DNA from: UBA4744 sp963717135
Lineage (GTDB): Bacteria; Actinomycetota; Acidimicrobiia; Spongiisociales; UBA4744
Direction: 5' to 3'
Assembly (NCBI GenBank): GCA_963717135.1
Contig: CAVQVN010000003.1
Coordinates: 62,001-126,000 of the forward strand
DNA length: 64,000 nucleotides
Shown here: positions 43,772 to 51,141 of the stretch, piece by piece
Numbering within the stretch: position 1 is the stretch's first letter
Layout of the letters: every line of letters starts with the position of its first letter
Program-made: the position numbers and the translations under genes
Notes under the pieces: model-generated
What the model saw: only the letters and a program-made list of their open reading frames with translations
What the model was told of the DNA's origin: nothing
Databases searched by the model: none

Positions 43772-45114
43772 CAGCCGGCCGCCAGAATCGTCAAGCCGAG
43801 CGAGGTCAGAGCCACCATCAAGACCAGCATTGCATACTGTGAGCGGACTGCACGAACCGGGTCGAAGATGGCCAGCGCCCGATCGTGCGCCAGCACCACT
43901 CCCGTCACGTGCCCCCCAACGATGGCGGCCAGTTGGACGTACCAGATGGCCGTTGGGGACATCCAGTAGCTGATCGCCCGGTCGGCGGTCCCGAATAGAT
44001 CCCACCCACGACCAAAGGGATCGCTGAGGGTCGACAACAGCAGTTGGCCCTCGAACAGAACCAGCGTGAAATAGTGGGCAAAGGCATAGGCCAGGGCGAT
44101 CGGCACCAACGTGTGAGCAAAGGAAGCAGCAACCTCTCCCGCACTACGAGCGTCTTCGGCCAGCTTGGCCGCCGCCCACGAAGCTAACCAATAGCTGAGG
44201 CCGATGAGCGCCGCGACGACCAGCAACCCCAGCGTCTCGGCCCACACGGCACCGGCGGCAGAACCGAGAAGGTTGCGCCACCATTCGGTGCTCGACAAGC
44301 CGTCGTAGCTGACGGTGCCGATCATCAACACCACAAACACGGTCAGGCCGCGCCATTGGGGCAGCACCGGCAGTGCCCTAATCCAGCCCCGGCGTACCAA
44401 CCGCCCGTCCCGATCCCGACCGAAAGGTGAGATGGCACTGAGCAACCGGTTGTACGTGGTGAAGGCATCGCCAATCTGCAAACCGGTGCTACGGCCTGCC
44501 CACACCATCATCCCCACCAGATAAGCCGTGTAGATGAGAGAAGCTATGGCCAGCATGCGAGGCTGTCCACCGTCGGGTGAGATCAGCTCCATCCAGGTGA
44601 ACAGCAGCAGGGCCAACGCGGCCGGAATGACCCCGAACCGCTCGAGCAACTCCGGACGCTCTTCGCTGCCGGTCATCGAACCCAGGGTCCGCCATGGGTT
44701 CACCTGCGTGTAGAGATCCCCGAAGAAGGCGCCCAGAAACGGGACAACCAACCAGAAAACGACCCACACCAACACAGGCCCCACGTTGCGCGAGCTGTTC
44801 TGAACCCCAAAGAGCCCGGCGACCACCACCAGAGCCAAACCGACCACACCGATCGCCGACAAGACCCCGGCCGGGCCGCCCATCGGTGGCGACGTCACCG
44901 GCCGCAGTCGGGGGCCCTCCTGCAGTCGTGGTTCCGGCCAGAGGACCGCGAGGGCAATGAACGAAAGAACGAGGACAACCCCCGCCCCGTAGAGGAAGAA
45001 CTCGATGGGCACCGGTAGGTCCGCCCGACCTCCGATGCCGTGAGCCAGCGCCGGAGCCGGGATACCGGCAATCAGCGCGGCCACCAGTACGACGAAACCG
45101 GACCGTCGGATCAC
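43771..45114 (-). CDS. Polytopic membrane protein of the type annotated fenitrothion hydrolase
   Basis: The 447-residue protein has a signal-like N-terminus ending ALAHGIGGRADLPVP, then about eleven membrane segments. The AHG-x-x-GRADLP start and FFGDLYTQVNPWRTLG block resemble actinobacterial proteins labelled fenitrothion hydrolase, a name that probably does not describe their cellular role. Conserved His and Trp residues in membrane segments could bind metal or heme (SFAHTLVPIALAYAFAHYF). It is coupled by overlap to a cupredoxin-like lipoprotein upstream and a small membrane protein downstream, which suggests a membrane complex that handles copper or electrons. Confidence 0.65.
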   Translation of the reverse strand: MIRRSGFVVLVAALIAGIPAPALAHGIGGRADLPVPIEFFLYGAGVVLVLSFIALAVLWPEPRLQEGPRLRPVTSPPMGGPAGVLSAIGVVGLALVVVAGLFGVQNSSRNVGPVLVWVVFWLVVPFLGAFFGDLYTQVNPWRTLGSMTGSEERPELLERFGVIPAALALLLFTWMELISPDGGQPRMLAIASLIYTAYLVGMMVWAGRSTGLQIGDAFTTYNRLLSAISPFGRDRDGRLVRRGWIRALPVLPQWRGLTVFVVLMIGTVSYDGLSSTEWWRNLLGSAAGAVWAETLGLLVVAALIGLSYWLASWAAAKLAEDARSAGEVAASFAHTLVPIALAYAFAHYFTLVLFEGQLLLSTLSDPFGRGWDLFGTADRAISYWMSPTAIWYVQLAAIVGGHVTGVVLAHDRALAIFDPVRAVRSQYAMLVLMVALTSLGLTILAAG

Positions 45115-45572
45115 GGAGCGACCTGAAGCTCGCCGATCAGCACGCCCGAACCTTCCAGTTCGATCTCGAACACGCCGGGAATCGTGGCGTCGAACTCCAG
45201 GACGGCTTCGGTCTGAGGAGTCACGTCGGCGTGGAGGTCGTAACCGTGAAGATGAATCTCGTCTGCGACGTCGCCGGTGACCGTCACCCGGACCGTGCTA
45301 TCGAGCGGAACATCGAACCGTTCCACCCGGTCGACGGTCCCGTCTACCAACACGATGTCGATGACGGTAACGACCGGACCTGTCGTCGTAGTTGTCGAAT
45401 CCGCCGTTGTGGCCGTAGTCGTGGTCCCGGTGGTGCCGGTGACGGCCGGGGTGGTGGTCGTCGCCGACGTGATTGCGGTGGCGGTCGTCGCGGTAGTCGA
45501 GCTTTCGGCCGTCGCCGTGCAAGCGCCCGCCAGAAGAGCCGCCACCAGCAAGAAGATCATCCGTCTCGACAT
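45111..45572 (-). CDS. Lipoprotein with Thr-rich linker and cupredoxin-like domain
   Basis: The 153-residue protein from ATG 45572 has a lipobox (LLVAALLAGAC), a spacer of about 45 residues made mostly of Thr, Ser and Ala, and a C-terminal domain of about 85 residues (VIDIVLVDGTVDRVERFDVPLDSTVRVTVTGDVADEIHLHGYDL). The strand pattern and HLHGYD recall cupredoxins; the usual Cys ligand is missing, so copper binding is uncertain. It is anchored outside the membrane. Its stop overlaps the start of the polytopic gene. Confidence 0.75.
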   Translation of the reverse strand: MSRRMIFLLVAALLAGACTATAESSTTATTATAITSATTTTPAVTGTTGTTTTATTADSTTTTTGPVVTVIDIVLVDGTVDRVERFDVPLDSTVRVTVTGDVADEIHLHGYDLHADVTPQTEAVLEFDATIPGVFEIELEGSGVLIGELQVAP

Positions 45573-45670
45573 GGCCGCAGAGGGTAACCAGCCGCCACCC
45601 TTGTGCGCCATCTCAGCGACCGCCGCCCAAGGGGGCTTGACGTGCCCTGCGCAGATGGGAACATGCGACG

Positions 45671-47254
45671 GTGAGCACCCGGCAGACACACTCCGTATTC
45701 ATACTGCTGGTGATGCTCCTGGCCGTCACCTCCCTTGCGGCTCCTGCCGTACCGGCCTATGGAGAAGAGGCTGCTCTGCCCCCGGGTGGGACCTTCCTCG
45801 ACGACGACCGCAACCCCTTTGAGTCCAGCATCGAGGCACTGGTGGCGGCCGGTATCACTACCGGGTGCCGGACCCACGAGTTCTGCCCGAATCGCCCTGC
45901 CACCCGGGCCGAGGTAGCCGCCTTCCTCGTACGCGCCCTGGGCGAGGAAGGCTCGATGGGTGCCCACCAGGGTCTCTTCTCCGATGTCCCGGCCGATGCC
46001 TGGTACCGGCCCTACGTCGAGCGACTGGCCGAACTCGGTATCGTGACCGGCCACAGCGACGGCACCTACCGGCCCGCCGCGCCGGTGTCCCGCGCCGAGA
46101 TGGCCGCCCTGCTGGTGCGGGCCATCCCCGACGCTCCCGCCTACGACCCCACCATGGGTTCGTTTGCCGATGTGCCGGCCGACGCCTGGTACGGACCTTA
46201 CGTCGAGCGCCTCTACAGCTTGGGAATCACCGTCGGGTGCAGGCAGGATCCGCTCCGCTATTGCCCGGGCGACCCGGTCCGGCGCGACCACATGGCGGTT
46301 TTTCTGACCCGCGCCTTCGGGCTGACGCCCCGCCCGGTTCCCGCCCGCTACGCGCCGCTAAACGGCCTGCCGGTCGGCGACGCCTTCGAGGTGTGGAGAC
46401 GGGTGGTGGCCCTCAAGATCGACAACGCCCGGGGGGGCCGGCCGCAATCGGGTGTCCAACATGCGGATGCCGTTGTTGAAACCCTGGTCGAAGGCGGGCT
46501 CACCCGCTGGATGGCCCTCTTCCATCAGAGCGACACCGCCTATGCCGGGCCGATTCGCTCGGGGCGACCCACCGACACCGGCCTGCTCCTGCCGCTGGGG
46601 GCGACGATGGTGGCGAGCGGGGGGCAACCCTGGATCCTCGATCTGATCGGCAGCGCCGGAGTGCCGATTCTCCGGGAGCGGGATGTGGTCCCACCGGCGT
46701 TGCGGCGAATCCCCACCCGGGCCGCTCCCCACAATCTCTACGCCGACACAACCGCTTTGCGAGCCGAGGCGAATGCGCACGGCTACCCGGACGTTCCTCC
46801 TCTGGACCTGTTCGATTGGGCTCCTTTTGTGCGGACCGATGCACCGACGGCTTCCACCGTCTCACTCTCCTGGTCCGATCCGATCACGATCACCTGGACC
46901 TGGGACGGCGCCCACTATGCGAACCGTCTGAACGGAGTGCCGCAGACCTGGGTCGATCAAAGCGGACGGACCGGGCAGATCACCGTCGACACGGTCGTGG
47001 TGATCATCGCCCCCGTCTATCAGTTGTCCCCCCCGGCCGGGGTGACCGGCTCGCCGGTCCCCGCCCTCGACACGGTGGGGAGCGGACGGGTGTTGATCTT
47101 CACCAACGGCCGGGTGCTGGAAGGCCGGTGGTCGAGGTCCACGGAGCGAGAGCCGTTTGATCTCCGCTATCCGGACGGTTCTCCGCTCACAGTCCCGCCC
47201 GGTGTCCCCTGGGTCAACGTGTTCCCGGACGGACGGCCGGTCGACTGGCGTTAG
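45671..47254 (+). CDS. SLH-repeat and DUF3048 surface protein
   Basis: This 527-residue exported protein has a signal peptide (residues 1-30), three S-layer homology-like repeats (about 40-215; FSDVPADAWYRPYVERLAELGIV, FADVPADAWYGPYVERLYSLGI) that can bind cell-wall polymers, and a DUF3048 region from about 235: NGLPVGD, VVALKIDNARGGRPQSGVQHADAVVETLVEGGLTRWMALFH, GPIRSGRPTD. DUF3048 (YerB-like) proteins have no established reaction. It is divergent from the lipoprotein gene, 98 bases away. The next gene follows after 23 bases. Confidence 0.9.
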   Translation: MSTRQTHSVFILLVMLLAVTSLAAPAVPAYGEEAALPPGGTFLDDDRNPFESSIEALVAAGITTGCRTHEFCPNRPATRAEVAAFLVRALGEEGSMGAHQGLFSDVPADAWYRPYVERLAELGIVTGHSDGTYRPAAPVSRAEMAALLVRAIPDAPAYDPTMGSFADVPADAWYGPYVERLYSLGITVGCRQDPLRYCPGDPVRRDHMAVFLTRAFGLTPRPVPARYAPLNGLPVGDAFEVWRRVVALKIDNARGGRPQSGVQHADAVVETLVEGGLTRWMALFHQSDTAYAGPIRSGRPTDTGLLLPLGATMVASGGQPWILDLIGSAGVPILRERDVVPPALRRIPTRAAPHNLYADTTALRAEANAHGYPDVPPLDLFDWAPFVRTDAPTASTVSLSWSDPITITWTWDGAHYANRLNGVPQTWVDQSGRTGQITVDTVVVIIAPVYQLSPPAGVTGSPVPALDTVGSGRVLIFTNGRVLEGRWSRSTEREPFDLRYPDGSPLTVPPGVPWVNVFPDGRPVDWR

Positions 47255-47277
47255 AACCACCTAGCCTTGACCTCATC

Positions 47278-48132
47278 GTGAAGGCTCTCTGCTACGGCTC
47301 GCTGAACCCGGATCTGATCCACCGTGTCCCGAGGTTGCCGGCCCCCGGCGACGACCTGTTCTCGGACGGCTGGACAATGCTCTACGGCGGGGGCGGCGGC
47401 AATGCGGCGGTCGCGCTGGCGACCTGGGGAACCGACACGATCCTGCTCGGGCATGCCCTGGGATCCGATCCACTGGGCGCCGGGTTGCTCGAGACCATGG
47501 CCCGTCCCCATCTCGATCTCAGCGGAATTCGACAGGACCCGGAGGTTCGAACCCCCCACTGCGTCGTGATGATCACCCCGGACGGGAACCGCACCATCCT
47601 TTCCACCGGCTACGGCGACGCCCGCTGGCAGGAGGTGCCTGAGCGAAGCTGGGAGGCGGTCGAAGTGGTGCTGGTGGACGGCTACTCCGGGGACCAGGGA
47701 GCCGTCGTCGCCGCCGAAGCGGGCCGTCGAGGTATCCCGGTGGTCGGTCTGGACGCCATCGGAGCAACGGCCCGGGTCTCGTCGCTCATCGTGTGGTCGC
47801 GTCACGAACACCCAAACGAGGAAGAAGCCGCCGGGATGGCTGCCGAAGGCCATCCGGTTGTCTTGACCGGTGGGCCGGGTGCCGTCGCGTTGTGGTGGGG
47901 GGATCACACATATCGAGCAACTCCCCCTCCGGTTGACCCGGTGGACGGAACCGGGGCCGGCGACGTGTTCGCGGCCATGTGCGCCTACGGCCTGGCGATG
48001 GAATGGGAGCCGCCGCACCTGCTGGCTATGGCGACGGCCGCCGGGACCTTGCTGACCGGGCGGGGGCGAGCGGTTGGGGTCCCCGCCCTGGCCGAGATCA
48101 ACTCGAGCGCCACCAGCATCGAGGCCCGCTGA
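47278..48132 (+). CDS. PfkB family carbohydrate kinase
   Basis: The 284-residue ribokinase-fold protein has the N-terminal GGGGGNAAVALATWG signature and the C-terminal PVDGTGAGDVFAA with the catalytic Asp. Compared with ribokinase it is short and its substrate-binding residues are not diagnostic, so the substrate (sugar or nucleoside) is unknown. GTG 47278 is the assumed start. It follows the SLH/DUF3048 gene by 23 bases and may share its transcript. Confidence 0.9.
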   Translation: MKALCYGSLNPDLIHRVPRLPAPGDDLFSDGWTMLYGGGGGNAAVALATWGTDTILLGHALGSDPLGAGLLETMARPHLDLSGIRQDPEVRTPHCVVMITPDGNRTILSTGYGDARWQEVPERSWEAVEVVLVDGYSGDQGAVVAAEAGRRGIPVVGLDAIGATARVSSLIVWSRHEHPNEEEAAGMAAEGHPVVLTGGPGAVALWWGDHTYRATPPPVDPVDGTGAGDVFAAMCAYGLAMEWEPPHLLAMATAAGTLLTGRGRAVGVPALAEINSSATSIEAR

Positions 48133-48183
48133 TGCTCGACCTCGATACAATCGACCGGGAACTTCAACCCCGTCGATTCGCCC

Positions 48184-49278
48184 CTATTTGTGCCCGACCG
48201 GCCATGGCCCGCCGCCCGCAGGTGGGTTCTTGCCTCCCGTGGCCACGTAACTCACGCAATCGCCCTGGTTCTTGAAGACTCCGAAGCCGACCCAACCGCC
48301 TTTCTTGCAAGCGTCCTTGGAGGTCGGCATACCGTTGGCCAACAGCGCGACGACACCGTCGTTGTCGATGATCGTGACCGTGGCGGATGACGGCGAACCG
48401 ATCGAATACGCCGGCCGGGATAGCAACGTCAGAATGACGGTTTCGTTGGTCTCATCCAGAGTGTCGTCCACGGGCGAAACGGTCACAACCGCCGAAGGTT
48501 GTCCGGCGGGGATCACGACCGATCCGGCGAGGGACGCGTAGTCGGTGCCGTTACCGGCCGTCCCACCCAGCGAATAGTCGACGGCAAGTGCCGAGGAGGT
48601 GCTTCCGCTCCGGTGAATCGTGAAGGAGCCGGTCGTGGGGCCTTCCTCGCCGGCTTTGTCATCGGCGGCCCGGACCCATACGTGCGGAAGACCGTCGTCG
48701 TCGTCGCTGATGGTGACCGTCGCCGAGGAGGCCGAACCCACCGTATAGAGCGAATCAGACGACAACGTGACCGTGACCGTCTCGGGGTTCTCATCAATCG
48801 TGTCCTGCAGCGGAGTGACCGTCACGGTGGCCGAAACCAGATTGGCCGGGATCACCACCGAACCCGCCAACGTCACATAATCACTACCGGCCGTCGCCGT
48901 CCCCCCCACCGAGTAATAAACCGTCAACGCCGCCGAAGTCGCGGCATTGCGCGTCACCGTGAAGGAACCGGTCGTCAACCCCGCCTCCGTCGCCGTGCCA
49001 CCCGACGCCGCCACCGTCACCACCGGCAGCACCGACGGGGGATCGACTTGCGGATACACGGCCGGCGCGACTCGTTCGAGCGGCGCGACAGGAGAGATAG
49101 GTGCGGTCGGGATCATCGACGCGGCCCGCATGACGGCCGGACCGGCCTCCGCTTCAGTGGCGGACTCCGGCCACGCCATCGGCGCGAAAATCAGCAGTAG
49201 CGCGGCGATGAGTGCCGTCGTGAAGAACGCCTTCGAACGGCGATTCGTTCTCCGGCCAGTAGAAGAATGATGCCCCAT
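48184..49278 (-). CDS. Secreted protein with two Calx-beta domains
   Basis: The 364-residue protein from ATG 49278 has an N-terminal membrane segment or signal (AFFTTALIAALLLIFAP). Two Calx-beta repeats follow (about 105-205 and 210-310), each with SVGGTAT.GSDYVTLAGSVVIPA-like strands and the DDTLDE acidic turn. The C-terminal 40 residues (SKDACKKGGWVGFGVFKNQGDCVSYV) form a Cys-containing motif that I recall from other actinomycete secreted proteins, possibly a sorting or binding tag. It probably sits outside the cell, with calcium bound in the acidic turns. Confidence 0.85.
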   Translation of the reverse strand: MGHHSSTGRRTNRRSKAFFTTALIAALLLIFAPMAWPESATEAEAGPAVMRAASMIPTAPISPVAPLERVAPAVYPQVDPPSVLPVVTVAASGGTATEAGLTTGSFTVTRNAATSAALTVYYSVGGTATAGSDYVTLAGSVVIPANLVSATVTVTPLQDTIDENPETVTVTLSSDSLYTVGSASSATVTISDDDDGLPHVWVRAADDKAGEEGPTTGSFTIHRSGSTSSALAVDYSLGGTAGNGTDYASLAGSVVIPAGQPSAVVTVSPVDDTLDETNETVILTLLSRPAYSIGSPSSATVTIIDNDGVVALLANGMPTSKDACKKGGWVGFGVFKNQGDCVSYVATGGKNPPAGGGPWPVGHK

Positions 49279-49601
49279 TGTTGCCTCCCGGTCGAGCCGG
49301 TGGCGCATTCCCAACTGCGCCTCCGCGCGCAAGTCTCACGTGGGTAAATCTACAGGACAAAACCTGTCCTTGCGGCCTGAGCGGCGAGCTACGAGCTACG
49401 AGCTACGAGCTACGAGCTACGAGCAGAAAATAAGGGGGCTGGCCCCTCAGTGTTCGCTTCGCTCACACAGCTCCCCACTTCTCCCCCCGGACGAGCGAGG
49501 CTCGTCGGTACGGCGGGAGTGCCCGATCCAAGCGAGGGCGAGAGGAGTGACTTCCCCCTGGAAGGGGGAAGTACCCGAGCGGAGCGAGGGTTTCTCCTAT
49601 G
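49279..49601. other. Intergenic region with repeats
   Basis: This 323-base stretch between the Calx-beta gene start and the transposase end holds a GAGCTAC heptamer array (49386-49424), a GACGAG/CTCGTC hairpin (49490-49506) and a ccccctggaaggggg hairpin. No gene is supported. Confidence 0.6.
49386..49424 (+). repeat. GAGCTAC heptamer array
   Basis: Five and a half perfect units of gagctac lie upstream of the Calx-beta gene, 180 bases from the IS110 element. The unit length equals that of the CTATCAG and GTTTCAG arrays. Confidence 0.85.
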
Positions 49602-50648
49602 TCAAGCGGCTTGTGGTTGGGCGGTTTGGGTGGTTGTTTGTGTGTCGTTGATCATGGCGCGGTATGCGACGTCGGCGAGTCTGCGTTTGAGGGCTCGGAG
49701 GGCTTCTCGTTTGGTGTCGCCGTTGCTGAGTCGTCGGGTCATGAAGTGTTTGGCGTCGGGATGCATTCGGATTTGGGTTACGGCAATGCGGTGGAGCGCC
49801 GCGTTGGTTTGGCGGTTGCCTCCCCGGTTCAGCCGGAACCGGTTGGGGTTCCCTGACCATACCGGGATGGGTGCTGTACCGGCCCACATGGCATAGGCGT
49901 TCCGGTTGGCGAACCTGGTGATGTCGGCGGCTTCGCCGACCAGTTTGGCTGCTGTTAACGCTCCACAACCGGGAATCTCTAGCAGGGAGGGCACGATCGC
50001 AGCGACTCGAGCGGTGATGTCACGTGCGAGCTGGTTGGCTTCCCTGGTGATCTGCTCGATACGGGCTGTTTCCCGGCGAGCCAGATCAGCGACGAGTCCC
50101 TGATGGCCGGCCAGCATTGCCATCACCGATGCGAGGGTCTTGTAACGGTCCAGCGACCCGGCAGGTGGGTCAAACCCGGGATCCAGTTCGTGGAGCCGCC
50201 ACCGCAACCGGTTCTGTAACCCGGTGCGTTCCCTGATCAACGATTCCCGATAGTCCACCAGCAGTCTGACCTCACGAGCCGGGCCATCTAACCGGGCTTG
50301 AGGCAGATCCGGTTCCCGTAGCGCAGCCCGGGCCACTGCCAGCGCATCAATCGGATCTGACTTACCCCGAGTCCGGGCCGAGCGACGCTGCCCGGCCATC
50401 ATCTTCGGGGGCACCCGCACCATCGTCTCCCCAGCTGCCAGCAACTCGGTTTCCAGACGACGCGACAGATGACGGCAATCCTCAATCGCCCAACACCGCT
50501 CGTCCCATTGCGCCGCCCACTGCACCGCACGCAAATGACCACACGATGTTGCCGCAACCGTGATCGACCCGATCTCGGCACCCCCCGGATCACACGCAAC
50601 GATCGTGTGGGTCTTCTTGTGGGCATCTGTTCCCAAAACGACCATCAT
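49602..50648 (-). CDS. IS110-family transposase, intact
   Basis: The 348-residue recombinase has the RuvC-like N-domain (VLGTDAHKKTHTIVACD, AIEDCRHLSRRLE, KSDPIDALAVARAAL) carrying the DEDD residues and the C-terminal Transposase_20 domain (LLEIPGCGALTAAKLVGEA, MWAGTAPIPVWSGNPNRFRLNRGGNRQTNAALHRIAV) with the catalytic Ser in VWSGN. No frame break is present, so it could be active. IS110 elements move through a circular form guided by a bridge RNA from a non-coding end. The non-coding DNA upstream (50649-50870) is the natural place for it here. Confidence 0.92.
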   Translation of the reverse strand: MMVVLGTDAHKKTHTIVACDPGGAEIGSITVAATSCGHLRAVQWAAQWDERCWAIEDCRHLSRRLETELLAAGETMVRVPPKMMAGQRRSARTRGKSDPIDALAVARAALREPDLPQARLDGPAREVRLLVDYRESLIRERTGLQNRLRWRLHELDPGFDPPAGSLDRYKTLASVMAMLAGHQGLVADLARRETARIEQITREANQLARDITARVAAIVPSLLEIPGCGALTAAKLVGEAADITRFANRNAYAMWAGTAPIPVWSGNPNRFRLNRGGNRQTNAALHRIAVTQIRMHPDAKHFMTRRLSNGDTKREALRALKRRLADVAYRAMINDTQTTTQTAQPQAA

Positions 50649-50861
50649 GTCCTTGTACTCCTTCCAACTCGGAGGGTGTCAACAGGACCGGTCGGTGGGC
50701 ACGCCTCAGTCGAGGCCGGAAGCCAAACTCCTATCAAGCCACACCAACCGGCCAGGAATGTGGCGGGAAGCACAACCCTCGAAAAGCCACACCAACCGGT
50801 GGGCAGGGATGGGGAGAGCTATCCCGCCACATTCCCCCCATAATGACACTGAGGGATGGGG
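50649..50861 (-). ncRNA. Candidate bridge RNA region of the IS110 element
   Basis: IS110 elements encode a structured guide RNA in their non-coding end, upstream of the recombinase in the IS110 group. This segment has the features expected: a 16-base direct repeat with 48-base spacing, a 14-bp inverted repeat (ggaatgtggcggga / tcccgccacattcc) and no open frame of note. The exact RNA ends and target loops are not determined. Candidate only. Confidence 0.35.
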
Positions 50862-51141
50862 GTCAAGCGCCGGCCAGACGGCCCTTTTTCCACCCTCTCC
50901 CTAACCCTCTCCCGCCGGCGGGAGAGGGGATCAAAAACCAAGAGCGGCGAGCGGCAAGCTACGAGCGGCGAACCAGACAACCCCCGGTCCTGGCTCCTCA
51001 GGCTTCGCTTCGCTTCTCTCGGACAGCTCCCCTAGCTCACACCGGGTGAGCACCTGTGAGGAGGAAGGTCGACTGTCGAGCAATGCAACACACCGCCTGA
51101 GCTGGTAGGTCGCCGTTTCAAGCTCTAGCCTGCGTCATCTC
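50862..51141. other. Intergenic region with repeats
   Basis: Between the IS110 end and the acylase gene there is a 24-bp palindrome (50905-50928), a degenerate gagcggc repeat (50941-50975) and a ttcgcttcgct...cagctcccc stretch that also occurs at 49453-49475 on the other side of the IS. No gene is seen. Confidence 0.5.
50905..50928. repeat. REP-like palindrome, copy 2
   Basis: A perfect 24-bp palindrome (ccctctcccgcc/ggcgggagaggg) sits in the intergenic stretch between the IS110 element and the acylase gene. Confidence 0.75.

Larger units (their letters stand above)
49602..50869 (-). mobile_element. IS110-family insertion sequence (approximate limits)
   Basis: The transposase gene plus about 220 bases of upstream non-coding DNA. 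The octamer gtcaagcg occurs at 49601-49608 and again at 50862-50869 and may mark the core at each end, but IS110 elements do not make clear target duplications, so the limits are provisional. Inside the upstream part are a direct repeat (50736-50751 and 50784-50799) and a perfect 14-bp inverted repeat (50755-50768 with 50822-50835). Confidence 0.45.
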
